Shown here in pieces: positions 25,212 to 36,620 of a stretch of 64,000 nucleotides of DNA. The translations under genes were made by a program, and so were the position numbers. The notes under the pieces are model-generated. The model was not told where the DNA came from. It did not search any database and saw only the letters and a program-made list of their open reading frames with translations. The stretch lies in the NCBI GenBank assembly GCA_029379385.1, contig CM055617.1:14355532-14419531 (forward strand), in the 5' to 3' direction. This DNA is from Quillaja saponaria. Its lineage: Eukaryota > Streptophyta > Magnoliopsida > Fabales > Quillajaceae. Every line of letters begins with the position of its first letter. The stretch's first letter is position 1.

Positions 25212-25886
25212 TATGTAGTTCACAAATTTCAACATATCATTCAAATCATACAAACAACCAAACAAATAACAAACAATAAACAAAAGGCCAATGAGTAACT
25301 CAACCCTGCACAATAGTATCTCCCTCCACTAAGCATTTATAAGCCCGCATAAATAATTAATTCTTCGTACTCAATCCATCCCCAGGGGCTGAGCATTCCA
25401 TTTGTTTTTAAAATAATTGTCATAATTAGAATAACTCATATCAAATGTCAAATCTAAATATTCTAGGTGCACCTAGATTTTTATTTCGAAAATATTAAAA
25501 CAAATCATTATCAGAAAAATGTTACTTTGTTGGCCTTTATCAATGACACTCAATATCAAGCAATTATATTTTCAATTAAATCATTGAAATAATATACTTG
25601 TGTATTTCTCAATATAACACATCAATTCAAACATACACATAATTGCTCATAATAATTCTGCAATCATAGGGCACGTAATTCACTCACAAAACTCACGGAT
25701 ATCGTTTGTCCTCCTGCCTAGACTGTGAATGTGGTGATGTATCCTTAATACGATCCTTAACTGAAAATAATAAATTTACATATTACTAAAATTAATTATT
25801 TCATAACTAATTCCATAATTCGTAATTCACTATTTAATTGTGGAGACTTTTGTGAACAACTTCCATGTATGTAATTATCTCCCAGT
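25212..25886 (-). mobile_element. Inverted internal segment of the gypsy LTR
   Basis: Read on the minus strand it matches 26404-27020 and 34030-34680: 'gaattatggaattagttatg', 'ggatacatca', 'ggttgataaggc', 'ggtgcacctag', 'gctcagccc', 'actgagttac', 'gtttgtatgatttga'. It lacks both LTR termini and lies between the arms X and X'. It includes 'catggaagttgttcaca', which is also just upstream of this block in the 3' LTR (34050-34066) but not in the 5' LTR. Confidence 0.8.
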
Positions 25887-26403
25887 TGGATCAACTTCCA
25901 TAAACTTAGAATGATCTGGTTCAAGATGTAAGAGACCATTCATTCTTCAATTTCTTTATTCTTTCCTTAGATTTCTCTTACGACCTTCCCTTTCTGTTTT
26001 GACACACTTAAAAGAAACTAGAAGAGAAAGGAATAATTTATTTCACAAAAAAAAAAAAAAAAAAAAAAAAAAATACTTTCTCAACCAGCTGGGAAAGAGA
26101 AAGAGAAGTATGTAAAGTTATCAAATATTGCAAAAAATAAAGTTTAGGCAGAAGTTAATCAGGAAGGAAAAAGTTTGCATCTTTGCCACATTTTTTGATA
26201 GGATACCAACAGAACCACCTACCCTACTAGGCAACGATGAAACGTGCATATAAAAAGCAAAATAGAGAAAGAGATAGGAGAAGATAAAAGGCCTTCGTCT
26301 TCTATAAGCTCATTGTAAGAAGTCTACAAAAATTAAAATTTTAGTGTAATTGACTTTTGTACTATCATTTTCTCAGATAAAAAAAATCCCAAACTAAACT
26401 AAA
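25887..26403. repeat. Inverted-repeat arm X' (right)
   Basis: Reverse-complement partner of 24678-25211, joined directly to the forward LTR segment that begins near 26404. It contains a ~28-base poly-A run at about 26047-26073. The 3' LTR has no matching sequence upstream of the same junction, so X' is not a normal part of this LTR. Confidence 0.85.
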
Positions 26404-27668
26404 ACAATGAATTACGAATTATGGAATTAGTTATGAAATAATTTCTTTAGTAATATGTAAATTTATTATTTTCAATTTGAGATCGTATCAAGGATACATC
26501 ATCGCATTCACAGTCTAGGTGGGAAGACGAACGATATCTGCGAGCTTGTGAGTGAATTATGTGCCCTATGGTTACTAGATTATTATGTACAATTATGTAT
26601 ATGTTTAAATTGATGTGTTATATTGAGAAATATGCAAGTACATTATTTGAGTAATTTAATTAAAATTATAATTGCTTGATATTGAGTATGGTTGATAAGG
26701 GCCAACAAAGTGACATTTTTCTTATAATTATTTGTTTTAATATTTTTGAAATAAAAATCCAGGTGCACCTAGGATATTTGGATTTGACATTTGATATGAG
26801 TTATTCTGATTCTGACAATTATTTTAAAAGCAAATGGAGTGCTCAGCCCTGGTGGGATGGATTGGGTGTGAAGAGTTAAGTTGTTGTATGGGCGAGTAAA
26901 AGCCTGGTGGGGGGAGATAATGTTGTGCGGGACTGAGTTACTCGTTAGCCTTTTATTTATTTAATTGTTTGTTATTTGTTTGATTGTTTGTATGATTTGA
27001 ATGATATGTTAAAATTTGTGAACTACGTAAATTGTGTTCATATGATAATTATAAGTATGTACGTGCATAATTAATTTAAATATGAATTTAAGCTATGATA
27101 TATGTGTTATGTGATACTGGTACCCTTAGGGTACATGGTTTGCTCACTGAGTCCTTATGACTCACTCTTTCCTTTGTGGTTGTTTTTTTCTTAGTTCCAG
27201 GAAACCCTTGTTGGCCGCGACAGAATTTGCTACTTCCCGACTCTGCTGCGGCAAGGTATATGTCATACATCTCATACTTAGAGCATAAGGGATGACACTT
27301 GTAGTAACTTTAGGTGTTATGCATTATTGTTAGATATATATTGAATTCACCTTGGTGATTTCATGTTTTATTAGGAGCGGAGCTCCTCTATATAATCTGG
27401 TACTATGACTTACTATTGACTTTGTAAATAGGTTGCTTATATGTATTATGGGCATGTTCCATCTTACAAGAAACCTCTGCCGATATGTTCAGTAATCGTT
27501 TTGTGTTTAAAAGTCGAGTCCAGGTTTTATTTTAATTCAATAATATTTTAGTAGTCGTAACTGTAATGTTTTTATAAGTTTGAGATACACAGTACTTGAG
27601 TATTCATGGTGATGGGGGTATAATTATATATTCCTCCGGCCAATCATATTTCTGTGAGGGGTGTAACA
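26404..27668 (+). mobile_element. 5' LTR of the gypsy element, 3' portion
   Basis: Collinear with 34085-35300 of the 3' LTR and ending GGTGTAACA at 27668, four bases before the primer-binding site. Shared blocks: 'ggttgataagggc', 'ggtgcacctaggatatttgg', 'tacccttagggtacatgg', 'ttccaggaaac', 'gagctcctc', 'gggcatgttccatctta', 'ggccaatcat'. The first part of a complete LTR (as at 32703-34030) is missing here and replaced by the X' arm. Confidence 0.85.
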
Positions 27669-27671
27669 AGT

Positions 27672-27683
27672 TGGTATCAAAGC
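27672..27683 (+). other. Primer-binding site, initiator tRNA-Met type
   Basis: TGGTATCAAAGC lies 3 bases after the LTR end. It differs at one base from TGGTATCAGAGC, the complement of the 3' end of plant initiator tRNA-Met, used by most plant gypsy and copia elements to prime minus-strand synthesis. Confidence 0.85.
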
Positions 27684-27884
27684 ATGGTTAGAGGTTGGTG
27701 ACTGCAAGTATAGAATGTCATTGCTTTGTTCACGTACAATGCCTGGGGCATATAGGAACTTAGTAATGTGTTCTAATTCATCCCGAAACTTCAAGTTACG
27801 ATTTATTTAAGACTTTGTCTTTTTCTTTATCTTATAAATGTGTATTAAAATTTTTTGTATTGTTCTAGATATAATACGAAGTAG

Positions 27885-29100
27885 TGAACGTGTTACTGGC
27901 TGAAGGCGGTAGCAAAAGGTTGGCTCTGATCAGGGATCTACCGATCCTCAGACACCGGCAGTTAGAAGCAGGAGCTGAGGGGGACGCGGTAGAGGTAGAG
28001 GCAGAGGCAGGGCTACTGAACCAGTTCAGGTAGTAATCCTGGTCCTGATATGGAAAGGCTGGTGGAGGAATTAGATCGTGTTCAAAGGACTATAGGTGAT
28101 TTAGTTGGGATTTTGGCCAAACAGCAACAGGCTTAGCATCAGCCACTAGTAGCTCCCCTTGTTCAGCCTTAGTAGAAGGCAAAACCTCGAACTCCAATTC
28201 ATCAGGATTTGGCGGTATTTTTGACACCACACGACTTCAAAAAGATGAAACTGCGGAGATTTTCAGAGGTTGACCCAACTCAAGATCCTTATGTTTTCCT
28301 GAAAGAGTCAGATAAATTGTGTATAGCTTTAGGATGTAATCCCGTTTGCACGGTTAAACTAGTTAGCTATCAGTTACATGATGTAGCTTATGATTGGTAT
28401 AAGATATTGGTACAACGGCAGACCGAGCCAACTCCAGTGGCATGACCATAGTTTAGCAGAGCTTTTCTAGATCGGTTTTTACCTGAGAGTGTGCGAGACA
28501 AGCATGCTCATGATTTTGAGTGATTGGTTCAGACTGAGGGCATGTCGGTGGCAGAGTATGAAACCCAATTTACTCTACGATCTCATTTCACTCTGCATCT
28601 TGTAGTTACAAAGTAGATGAGAGTGAAGATATTTGTGCATGGTTTGAAAGACTATTTATTTAGATCACTGTTTGTGTCGGACAGTACGACTTATACTCAG
28701 GCTGCTGATGCTGCCTACCAATTGGAGACTAGGGTGGTGGAGAGACAGGCAGAGCGCGAGAGTCATAAGAAGATAAGGCAGAAGGGTCCTTCAGTCTCTA
28801 GAGTTAACAGTTCACATAGACCTAGGAGTGAATCTACCTCTAGGCAAGGTTCATTCAGAGGAAGCTTTCAGTCGAGTAGAAGTCATATGAGACCAGGTTC
28901 AAGAGCTCAGTTCCAGGGAGGATCATCTAGCATACCCCGATCATATGAGTTTCCTATATGCTTTACATGTGGTAATAGGCACACTGGGCAGTGTAAATTG
29001 GGGACAAGTGCGTGTTTTTAACATAGAATGATGGATCATCTTATTAGAGACTGCCTATTGTTGAGAAGTCAGTCTACTTCAGCTAGAACCTCTTCATCAG
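27885..29100 (+). pseudogene. Ty3/gypsy gag region, stop-ridden
   Basis: Encodes the decayed structural protein of the element. It has a glycine/arginine-rich stretch (27978-28015), then a Retrotrans_gag-like part with FLTPHDFKKMKLRRF, DPYVFLKE, VSYQLHDVAYDWY, RAFLDRFLPESVRDKH, GMSVAEYETQF and FVHGLKDYLF. After a basic, serine-rich linker there is a zinc knuckle CFTCGNRHTGQC (C-x2-C-x3-H-x3-C, 28957-28992) and a trace of a second (HLIRDC). In-frame stops fall at about 27977, 28132, 28144-28149, 28443, 28453, 28520, 28614 and 29019. Non-functional. Confidence 0.85.
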
Positions 29101-29189
29101 TTCATGGTAGATCTCCATTACCTGCAACACCTATGAGGCCTCCGAAAATGCATGGTGCTTTTTCTAGGGATTCTTTATCAGCAGGTAGA

Positions 29190-29640
29190 TGTTAGGCCCA
29201 AGTTTATGCTCTGATGACTCAGGACACATAGGCTTCTAATGCGGTGGTATCAAGTAATTTGTGTGTTTGTTCAATTGGTGCTAAAGTATTGCTTGATCTA
29301 AGAGCTACTCATTCTTTCATCTTGCCATATTTTGCTTCCCGTGTGGAAAGAGTTGCCGAGCCTCTTAAGATCCCTATAGCAATCTTTACTCCATTGGCAG
29401 AAACTATTTTAGCAGAACGGTATATATCTTCATGTGAAGTTCTTGTGGGGGATGATAATTATCTAGCAGACTTAATCATACTGAATATGCTAGAGTATGA
29501 TGTGATTCTAGGTATTGATTGGTTGTCTAATCATCATGCTCTGGTTGACTATCGCTATAAGAATGTTAAGTTCAGTATTCTTGCCAAGCTGGCTTTTATT
29601 TTTCAAGAGGATTGAAGTGAAGTTCCTCGCAATTTAATTT
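29190..29640 (+). pseudogene. Ty3/gypsy aspartic protease relic
   Basis: Retropepsin-like segment open from 29244 to 29615: VLLDLRATHSFI corresponds to the active-site loop and VILGIDWLSNHHALVDY to the conserved C-terminal block. The catalytic Asp is present, but the Ser-Gly that normally follows it is Leu-Arg, so it would be inactive even without the surrounding stops (about 29193, 29229, 29613). Confidence 0.8.
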
Positions 29641-29689
29641 CGCCATTCGGGCAAGAGGGCTTATCAAGAAGAAGCAAGACGGCTTTTGT

Positions 29690-30420
29690 TAGGGATACTC
29701 AGTTAGAGTGTCCTCCTTTAGATCGTATCCCAGTAGTGAAGGAATTTTTTTATGTTTTTCCTGAAGAGCTTCCGAGGCTTCCTCCCGATCGGGAGATTGA
29801 GTTCAACATTAAGTTATTACCCGGCACTCAACTAATTTCTACTACCCCTGTAGAATGGCTCCTAGTGAGCTAAGAGAGCTTAAAGTGCAATTATAAGATT
29901 AGCTGGATAAGGGATTCATTCATCCCAGTTCATCTCCTTGGGGTGCTCCTATTTTGTTTGTTAAAAAGAAGGATGGCTCGTTTAGACTGTGTATTGATTA
30001 TCGACAGTTGAATAAGGTCACAGCTAAAAACAAGTATCATCTTCCCAAGATTGATGACTTATTTGATTAGTTGTAAGGAGCTCAATGCTTTTCTAAGGTT
30101 GATCTTCGTTTGGGGTCTCACCAGCTCTGAATTAAGAAAGAAGATATTTCGAAGACTGCCTTTGTACTCGATATGGACACTATGAATTTTTAGTTATGCC
30201 TTTCAGGCTTACTAACGCTCCTACAACATTCATGGACTTGATGAATTAGGTGTTTAAGCCTTTCTTAGACTAGTTTGTTATTGTTTTCATTGATGACATT
30301 CTGGTATACTCTCGAAGTGAGGAAGAACATGAGCAATATCTTCGTATTGTATTGCAAACACTTCAGGAAAATAAGCTTTGTGCTAAATTCTCGAAGTGTG
30401 AATTCTAGTTAAATCAGGTG
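29690..30420 (+). pseudogene. Ty3/gypsy reverse transcriptase relic
   Basis: Reads in two or more frames: PVVKEFFYVFPEELP, then [44 protein letters not shown] (the FIDD box corresponds to YVDD) and [10 protein letters not shown]. Frameshifts near 29850 and 30165 and stops near 29893, 29899, 30068, 30074, 30127, 30247, 30271 and 30406 destroy it. The motif order is that of a chromovirus-type gypsy pol. Confidence 0.9.
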
Positions 30421-31075
30421 ACTTTTCTTGGACATGTGATTTCTAATGAGGGAATTCGTGTAGATCCTAACAAGATTGAGGCAGTTCAGAATTGGCCTCG
30501 ATCAAAAAATATTTTTAAAATTCGAAGTTTTCTGGGTTTGGCTAGTTATTACAGGAGGTCTGTGGATAATTTCTCTCGTATTGCTGCACCTTTGAGTCAA
30601 TTAACTTAGAAAAGAGTCAAGTTTTCGTGGTTCGAGAATTGTGAAGAAAGCTTTCAAAAATTAAAGACTTATTTAACTTCAGCTCTTGTTCTTGTACTTC
30701 CCTCTACTACTGGTAAGTATACTGTATTTTGTGATGCTTCTAGTATTAGACTTGGTTGTGTTTTGGTGCTGGATGGAAGAGTTGTAGCATATGCTTCTAG
30801 ACAATTGAAAAAGCATGAGGTAAACTACCCTACTCATTATCTTGAGATGACAACAGTAATTTTTGCATTAAAAATATGGAGGCATTACTTATATGGTGAA
30901 ACTTTTGAGATTTTTACGGATGACAAGAGTCTTAAATATATCTTTGATCAGAAGAAGTTGAATTTAAGGCAATGTAGATGGATTGAGTTACTTGAAGATT
31001 ATGATTGTTCAATTTCTTATCATCCAGGTAAAGCAAATGTGGTCACCGATGCTTTAAGCAGAAAGTCTATGGGCA
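30421..31075 (+). pseudogene. Ty3/gypsy RT thumb and RNase H relic
   Basis: [34 protein letters not shown] and [12 protein letters not shown] form the connection to RNase H. Then FCDASSIRLGCVL, VVAYASRQLKKHEVNYPTH, WRHYLYGETFEIFTDDKSL and YHPGKANVVTDALSR, with the DAS, TDD and DALSR motifs of gypsy RNase H. One stop at about 30607. The stretch from 30763 to 31491 is open for 242 codons, the longest remaining piece of this element. Confidence 0.9.
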
Positions 31076-32160
31076 GTCTATCCCATTTGACAGCTGTGCA
31101 TAATCAAATAGTGAAAGATTTTCAGATGTGCATGGTTGATGGAGTTAGGTTTGAGTTGTCTCCTCATGAGATATTGCTAGCTCATGTTCAAGTGAAGTCC
31201 ACCTTTGTTGAAGCTATAAAAGCAGCACAAATGATTGATCTAAAGATAATTGTTGACAAATCTAAATGTGATCAAGGTGTTACTGGTGATTTCAGGGTAG
31301 ATAGTGAAGGAATACTGAGGTATAGTGATCAGATTGTCGTGCCACTTGATTTGGAGTTTAGAAGAAAGATTCTTGAAGCAACTCATTGTTCATCATATGT
31401 CATGCATCCTAGTTCTTCTAAAATGTATCTGGACTTTAGAAAATTCTACTGGTGGAGGGGTATAAAAAAGATGTTGCTAATTTTGTTTTGAGGTGCCTGG
31501 TGTTTCAACAAGTGAAAGCAGAACATCAGAGGCCTACAGGGATGTTACAAAAGCTGGATGTTCTGGAGTGGAAGTGGGAAGGAGTACAATGGACTTTGTA
31601 TCAGGACTTCCTAAAATTCTTAGGGGTTTTGATTCTATTTGGGTAATTGTAGATTGGCTAACAAAGTCTGCATATTTCCTTCCGGCAAAGACTACATACT
31701 CAGCATATTAGTATGCGAAGTTGTATTTAGACGAGATTGTTTCATTACATGGAGTATCAGTTTCTATTATCTCTGACCGAGCTACTTAGTTTACTACTGC
31801 TTTCTAGAAATCTTTTCAAGAAGCTCTTGGTACTCAGTTATTGTTCAGTATTGCTTTTTATCCTCAAACTGACTGGCAATCCGAGAGAACTATACAAACT
31901 TTGAAAGATATGTTGCGAGCCTGTATGTTAGATTTTGAAGGTACTTGGGATCAACATCTTCCAGTAATAGAGTTTGCTTATAATAACAACTACCATAGTA
32001 GCATTCGGATGGCACCATTTGAAGCATTGTATGGTAGAAAGTTCCGTTCCCCAGTCGGATGGTTTAAGATAGGCGAGCATCAATTATTGGGGGCCAAATT
32101 AATTCAAGATGTAGTGGAGAAGGTTCAAGTGATTCATAATAGATTACAGACAACTCAGAG
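31076..32160 (+). pseudogene. Ty3/gypsy integrase relic
   Basis: A zinc-binding HHCC part: EATHCSSYVMHPSSSKMY, FYWWRGI, then CLVFQQVKAEHQRP, in which the second Cys of the usual CxxC is Phe. The catalytic core has DFVSGLP, IWVIVDWLTKSAYFLP, VSIISDRA (second Asp) and SERTIQTLKDMLRAC (Glu), followed by EFAYNNNYHSSIRMAPFEALYG. A frameshift lies near 31480-31590, with stops near 31710, 31788, 31806 and 32162. Confidence 0.9.
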
Positions 32161-32640
32161 TTGACAGAAGTCTTATGCTGACAACCATATGAGACAGTTA
32201 TAATTTGAAGTGGGTGATCACGTCTTTCTGAAAGTTTCTCCTTTTAAAGAAATTATAAGATTTGGCAAGAAATGTAAGCGAAGCCCAAGATTTATTGGGC
32301 CTTTTCAAATCCTGAATAAGGTTGGGACAGTGGCATACAAGATAGCACTACCCCCAAATTTGGATAGGGTACATCCAGTATTTCATATGTCAATGCTTCG
32401 AAAATATTTTCCGGATGAATCACATATTTTACAAATTCAAGAGATACAAGTCGACAAGAATCTGACATATGAGGAGCAGCTAGTGAAAATCATTGATAAG
32501 TAAGTTCGTAAACTTCTATCGAAAGCTATTCCTTCTGTAAAAGTTATATGGCAACATCATGGAGAACTGGAAGCCACTTGGGAGTCCAAGAATGAAATGA
32601 AATAATGTTATCCATATTTATTTGAATAATCCAGGTAAAT
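32161..32640 (+). pseudogene. Integrase C-terminal and chromodomain-like tail
   Basis: GDHVFLKVSPFKEIIRFGKK and PRFIGPFQILNKVGTVAYKIALP, then VHPVFHMSMLRKYFPD, form the GPY/F module of gypsy integrases. The tail VRKLLSKAIPSVKVIWQHHGELEATWESKNEM resembles the degenerate chromodomain of plant chromoviruses (Tekay-type). That lineage assignment is inferred from the motif pattern. Stops lie near 32200, 32501 and 32603. Confidence 0.75.
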
Positions 32641-32690
32641 GATATACTCTTATAACTATTCATTCAAAATTTAGGACGAATTTTTTTTTT

Positions 32691-32700
32691 AAAGGGGAAG
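32691..32700 (+). other. Polypurine tract
   Basis: AAAGGGGAAG, two bases before the 3' LTR start, is the primer site for plus-strand DNA synthesis. Confidence 0.85.
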
Positions 32701-32702
32701 AC

Positions 32703-32809
32703 TGTTATAACTAAACAATCTAGCATACATGTTAAGCTGTTGTACGTGAATGCTTCGTGATCATATAAGTAATAGATTTTCTTGAAACAAATTAGAGCAA
32801 GAAAGTATA

Positions 32810-32875
<66 letters not shown>

Positions 32876-35300
32876 AGTATATATATATATATATATATAT
32901 ATTTACGCCACAAAAATAAAAAATTAATAATATGTGGACCAAATATGTTAACCAATCAATTTATTTTCTTCTTTTGTTCCATTTGGTTCCATCTGATTTT
33001 TGTGAAGCGTGGCTGCCGAGACTATAGTCCCTTCTCCTCCATCACCGACTTCACCTTTCAAGTAGGAATCATCCAAAATTTCTGATGGGTTCCATCTGTT
33101 TTGGTGGCTGTCAAGGTATTAACTTAGTTTCCTTTCAATTTTGTTCATGGATGAAACCAGTCTGCCTTCCCCTGTTGCTAGGAAATTGTTTCCTTGGCTA
33201 ATTGGTGTGGGTTGCCTAATTCTTTGATCTAGTAACTGGGTTCTTCCTACCTATGGTTCGTATGATGTGTGCTTGAACCAAGGATCAGGCTTAAAGGGAG
33301 GGCAGCAGCAAAGGTGTGGCCAAAATTTCAGTGGCCTAGTTTTGAGTGGTTGATCTCCTTCCTTTCCTATTCTATTTTGTGATTATGGCTGTAAATTTAG
33401 TTAGTGAGGAATTGGTGGATTCAACTTGAAGATTGGGTGGAGGTGTGATCAATTTTGGAGCTAAAATTAACAACCAAGCTATTGTCCCCTGTTATGGGCA
33501 GTAACTTGGTTGCCAACTTTTCTTTTTTAGCTGGTGTTGAACGTGAAAGGAAGAGAGAGTTTGGTAACTTAGTGTAAGGCGGTAGTGAGAAGGATGAAAG
33601 GGAAATTGGAGCTTGAAACCGTCAACCTTAGGTGATGTTGAGCATGGTTTCCAACTAGAAAAAAAAAATTATGCAAAGTAAAAGCAAATTAAAAAGTGAA
33701 AGAATTAACAATAACAATCAAATTATGCAAAGTAAACTAAATTATGGCTGTCAAGTAAACAAAGTTGTAGATTTATTGGACTTGTAAAAGAAAATTATGC
33801 AAAGTAAAAGAATTAATAATAAAAATCAATAATTAAGGGTACTGAACCTATATATATATATATATACACATAGTTAATAGTTGCTAATGTTTACTAAAAG
33901 TATAATCGCAAATTTTAATTAAATTTTAAGTGATTAATTCAATTTTAATTTAAAAAGTGAAAGATGATTAATACAAAAATTATAAGAATTCGTACATTCT
34001 AAAATAATGAACTAAAGACGTATGAGAATTCATACAATATTATATACATGGAAGTTGTTCACATAAGTCTCCATAATTAAATAGTGAATTATGAATTATA
34101 GAATTAGTTATGAAATAATTATCTTTAGTAATATGTAAATTTATTATTTTCAGTTCGGGATCGTATCGAGGATACATCACCACATTCACAATCTAGGCGG
34201 GAAGACGAACGACATCCACGTGCCTTATGGTTGCCGAATTATTATTTGCAATTATGTCTATGTTTGAATTGATGTGTTATATTGAGAAATACATAAGTAT
34301 ATTATTTCAGTGATTTAATTAAAAATATAATTGTTTGATATTGAGCGTGGTTGATAAGGGCTAACAAAGTGACATTTTCTGATAATGGTTGATAGGTGCA
34401 CCTAGGATATTTGGATTTGATATTTGATATGAGTTATTCTAATTCTGATAATTATTTTAAAAGCAAATGGAGTGCTCAACTCCAGTGGAATGGATTGAGT
34501 GTGAAGAATTAAGTTGTTGTGCAGGCGAGTAAATGCCTGGTAGGGAGAGATACTATTATACGGGGCTAAATAACTCATTGGCCTTTTGTTTATTTAATTG
34601 TTTGTTATTTGTTTGGTTGTTTGTATGATTTGAATGATATGCTGAAATTCGTGAACTACGTAAATTGTGATCATATGATAATTATAAGTACGTACTTGCA
34701 TAAGTAATTTAAATACGAATTTAAGCTATGATATATGTGTTTTGTGATGCTGGTACCCTTAGGGTACATGGTTTGCTCACTGAGTTCTTGTGACTTACTC
34801 CTTCCTTTCTGGTTGTTTTTTTTTAGTTCCAGGAAACCACTATTGGCCGCGACAGAATTTGGTACTTGGCGACTCTACAGCAGCAAGGTATATCTCAAAC
34901 ATCGCATACTTGGAGCGTAAGGGACAACACTTGCAATTACTTTAAGTGTTATGCATTATTATTAGATATGTATTGAATTCACCATGGTGATTTCATGTTT
35001 TATTAAGAGTGGAGCTCCTCCGTATATTCTAGTACCATGACTTACTATTGCCTTTGTAAACAGGTTGTTTATATATATTATGGGTATGTTCCATCTTACG
35101 GGGAACCCCTGCCGATATGTTTAGTAATCATTTTATGTTTAAAAGTCAAGTCCGGATTTTCTTTTAATTCAGTAATATTTTAGTAGTCGTAACTGTAATG
35201 TGTTTATAAGTTCGAAATGCACAGTACTTGAGTATTCAGGGTTATGGGAGTATAGCTACCTATTCTTCTGGCCAGTCATACCTCGGTGATGGGTGTGACA
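32703..35300 (+). mobile_element. 3' LTR of the gypsy element (2.6 kb)
   Basis: Starts TGTTATAACT directly after the polypurine tract and ends GGTGTGACA. The following AGTAG (35301-35305) would be the right target-site copy. The second half (34085-35300) is collinear with 26404-27668. The first half (32703-34030) has no counterpart left of the internal region, which shows the 5' LTR was rearranged. Confidence 0.88.
32807..32902. repeat. Long (TA)n microsatellite with (TG) start
   Basis: Nearly pure TA dinucleotides for about 90 bases, starting with GTGTGTG, with one ACAAGT interruption at 32873-32878, inside the 3' LTR. The long Ile-Tyr open frames on both strands here are artefacts of the repeat. 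Confidence 0.97.
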
Positions 35301-35305
35301 AGTAG

Positions 35306-36620
35306 TTTAATATTATAACTTTTTAATGTGATATTTTGCTTATTAATAGGTGAGAAAAAGGTTCATTGCATTGATTAGAAAGAGATTCACTACATTAATC
35401 AATGATAATGAAAGACATCTAAAGGTAAGAACAATTTCATTTTTAATTTCAACTTTTCTGGGTTAAAAATTGGCTTTGTTTGATTGCTTGATAAAGTGAG
35501 CAAAAGTTATGAATATACCATCTGCAAAGTGCATTCTATCTATTTGATGAATTGTTTGTTTTAGTTTTCCTTTCCTTACCTTCACCTGGGCTGCCTTTTC
35601 TACTACTGAGTTCTTTTTTTGTTTCCTTTTATTTTCCAAGTGGAGCCTTCAAATGCTATTATTTCTTTACTTTTACCTTTTGTAGTTTATATTATAACTT
35701 TTTAATGTGATATTTTGCTTCTTCATTGGTGAGAAAAAGGTTTAGTGTATTAATCAATGACAATGAAGACATTTGTTCTTGGTAATAACAATTTTTATAT
35801 TCTCTTAATGAACCGAACACCTAACCAAATAGCCATTTTCAATGTCTGCTATCTTAGAAAAAAATTTATTATGCCTATTTGTCCTTTCTAGTCAAATATA
35901 ATTTTATTTTCTGCATAAACATTAAAAAAAACTAAGTTGCCAAGTAGTTTAACTTTCACCCCCATTTATGTTCTTTCTGTTCTCTCATTGTTTCTTTTTC
36001 TTTAAGGTATTAAATATATTTACTCTTCACTTTCCTTTCATTGTTCATTCATTATCAATGGTTAAGAAAAACTAACCTGCCAAGTAGTTTAACTTTCACC
36101 ACTATTGATATTTTTTCTGTTTTTCTTTTTTCTCTCTCATTGTTTCTTTTTTTTTCTTATGGTATTATATGTATTGACTCTTTCCTTTCATCTTATTTTT
36201 CATTCATTATCAATGGTTATAATTTCAATCTATTTGATTTTCAATATTTAGCCATCAGATTTTATTTGCCTTTAATTGTTTTCCATCTCTTGAGTTATTT
36301 ATTCCCTTCCTTGTCTTATTACTTTTCGTCTTCTTTATTTAAAACTAAAGATCAATCATCACTTCAAGTGAAGCCCTCAAATACTATTTTTTTCTTAGTT
36401 TTTCTTTTTGCGGATAATTATAACTTCTTGATCTACTTTTCAGGTTGTTCATAGTGCATTTTAAGTGAAGCCTTCAAATAGTATTTTTTTTTTTTTTTTT
36501 TTTCACAGTTTTTCTTTTTCCAAATTATTATAATATCTTGAACTAATCTTCTGGTTGTTCATAAATAAGCAAAGGTTCAGCACCTTAGTCAATGACGATG
36601 AAAGACATATGTTCTAGGTA
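35306..36620. repeat. Direct repeats at the start of the Helitron-like region
   Basis: 'tattataactttttaatgtgatattttgctt' plus 'ggtgagaaaaaggtt' and 'aatgaaagacat' occurs at about 35310-35420 and 35690-35790 (period ~377), with a third partial copy at 36570-36620. 'gccaagtagtttaactttcacc' occurs at 35940 and 36078 (period ~138). The gypsy element ends exactly where the first copy begins, so it inserted into this repeated sequence. The T-rich open frame at 36041-36454 is low complexity. Confidence 0.75.

Noticed and set aside
22097..27668. A complete 5' LTR pair partner starting at 22097 for the gypsy element
   Set aside because: That copy is on the minus strand and complete by itself, so it cannot be the 5' LTR of the plus-strand element.
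32664..33085. Open frames of up to 92 codons rich in Ile and Tyr on both strands
   Set aside because: They come from the (TA)n microsatellite, which is open in several frames by chance.
36041..36454. 137-codon Phe/Leu/Ser-rich open frame
   Set aside because: T-rich low-complexity DNA; it overlaps direct repeats and has no membrane-protein signature beyond composition.
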